Below the pieces are notes generated by a model. It saw only the letters and a program-made list of their open reading frames with translations, was not told the DNA's origin and searched no databases. From contig JAISKB010000022.1 of the NCBI GenBank assembly GCA_031261085.1, positions 27,698 to 91,697 on the forward strand: a stretch of DNA of 64,000 nucleotides, in the 5' to 3' direction. A program made the position numbers and the translations under genes. The stretch's first letter is position 1, and each line of letters starts with the position of its first letter. This document shows, one piece after another, positions 63,808 through 64,000 of this stretch. This stretch comes from Christensenellaceae bacterium. GTDB lineage: Bacteria; Bacillota; Clostridia; Christensenellales; CAG-138.

Positions 63808-63836
63808 ATTGTATACTGTGTAAACGAAATTGTAAA
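63808..63836 (-). promoter_or_regulatory. Promoter of surface protein gene
   Basis: Minus strand TTTACA (63836-63831), 17-base spacer, TACAAT (63813-63808). Start near 63801 leaves a leader of about 130 bases before ATG 63668. The region between this promoter and 63888 is AT-rich with nothing else assigned. Confidence 0.65.
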
Positions 63837-63887
63837 GAAATATCAAAGCGATATGTGGGGTTTATTCCTATATTTGCGGACAGCAAA

Positions 63888-63908
63888 GCGGCCCCAAACA
63901 GGGGCCGC
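63888..63908 (-). terminator. Stem-loop at the end of the edge gene
   Basis: GCGGCCCC / GGGGCCGC, 8 base pairs, loop AAACA on the plus strand. It lies 32 bases beyond the stop of the partial frame at 63941. T content after the stem is modest on both strands. Confidence 0.55.
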
Positions 63909-63940
63909 CAAACTTTTACTCTGGTGCTTGAAAGGGAATC

Positions 63941-64000
63941 TCACACCACATCTTTAACTTGCACCTTTAGTATACCGCGCGCCGCGGCTTTTTGTATCAC
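63941..64000 (-). CDS. Possible C-terminal end of a gene entering from the right edge
   Basis: An open minus-strand frame from base 64000 encodes VIQKAAARGILKVQVKDVV and stops at TGA 63943-63941, followed by a stem-loop. Too short to assign. Position before a hairpin supports a real gene end; another frame cannot be excluded. Confidence 0.3.
   Translation of the reverse strand: MIQKAAARGILKVQVKDVV

Overview
The window looks like chromosomal DNA of an anaerobic, fairly GC-rich member of the Clostridia (Bacillota). Evidence: zinc-type S14 (type Z), a KOW protein between map and infA, adenylate kinase with a four-cysteine lid, a large Gram-positive-type SRP RNA with an Alu domain, ECF vitamin-transporter genes downstream of rplQ, the secA-prfB pair, type III glutamine synthetase and many iron-dependent alcohol dehydrogenases. 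Genus cannot be fixed from sequence alone.

Layout. (1) 1-6.8 kb, plus strand: a molybdenum-hydroxylase operon (amidohydrolase, XdhABC-like subunits, a PreA-like flavoprotein with two 4Fe-4S clusters), then a GntR/UTRA regulator with its own promoter and a palindromic candidate operator. (2) 6.8-13.1 kb, minus strand: deoD, rmuC, an ECF S component, truA, a small membrane protein of unknown function, ecfT, ecfA2, ecfA1. (3) 13.2-13.6 kb: a small zinc-ribbon membrane protein on the plus strand, followed by a bidirectional terminator. (4) 13.6-29.3 kb, minus strand: a complete S10-spc-alpha ribosomal supercluster from rpsJ to rplQ with secY, adk, map, infA and rpoA. (5) 29.8-39.5 kb, minus strand: a nine-gene operon with PduL, a BMP-type ABC importer with two lipoproteins, two crotonase-fold enzymes and a CaiB/BaiF CoA-transferase. 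(6) 39.8-50.9 kb: a CdaR/PucR-type regulator, a plus-strand thiolase / hydroxyacyl-CoA dehydrogenase / acetate-kinase-like / enoyl-CoA hydratase operon, then SDR, metallo-beta-lactamase-fold and three Fe-ADH genes around a divergent promoter. (7) 50.9-60.8 kb: housekeeping genes (metallophosphoesterase, ferritin-like protein, prfB with a programmed frameshift, secA, EamA and YdcF membrane proteins, glnN). (8) 60.9-64 kb: SRP RNA and a repetitive secreted protein with a wall-sorting-like tail.

How the parts fit. Region 1 plus deoD suggests purine or other N-heterocycle turnover. Regions 5 and 6 together read as an uptake-and-degradation system: import through the BMP transporter, activation by CoA transfer, crotonase and dehydrogenase chemistry, thiolytic cleavage, and energy recovery through PduL and the kinase. 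Its substrate is not evident. It is the best candidate here for an undescribed system, because both crotonases of the nine-gene operon lack one of the two classical catalytic glutamates and the kinase differs from acetate kinase at several active-site positions. Dispersed terminator-like hairpin repeats occur at four gene ends. Residue comparisons with reference enzymes rely on recalled family sequences, not on alignments run here.
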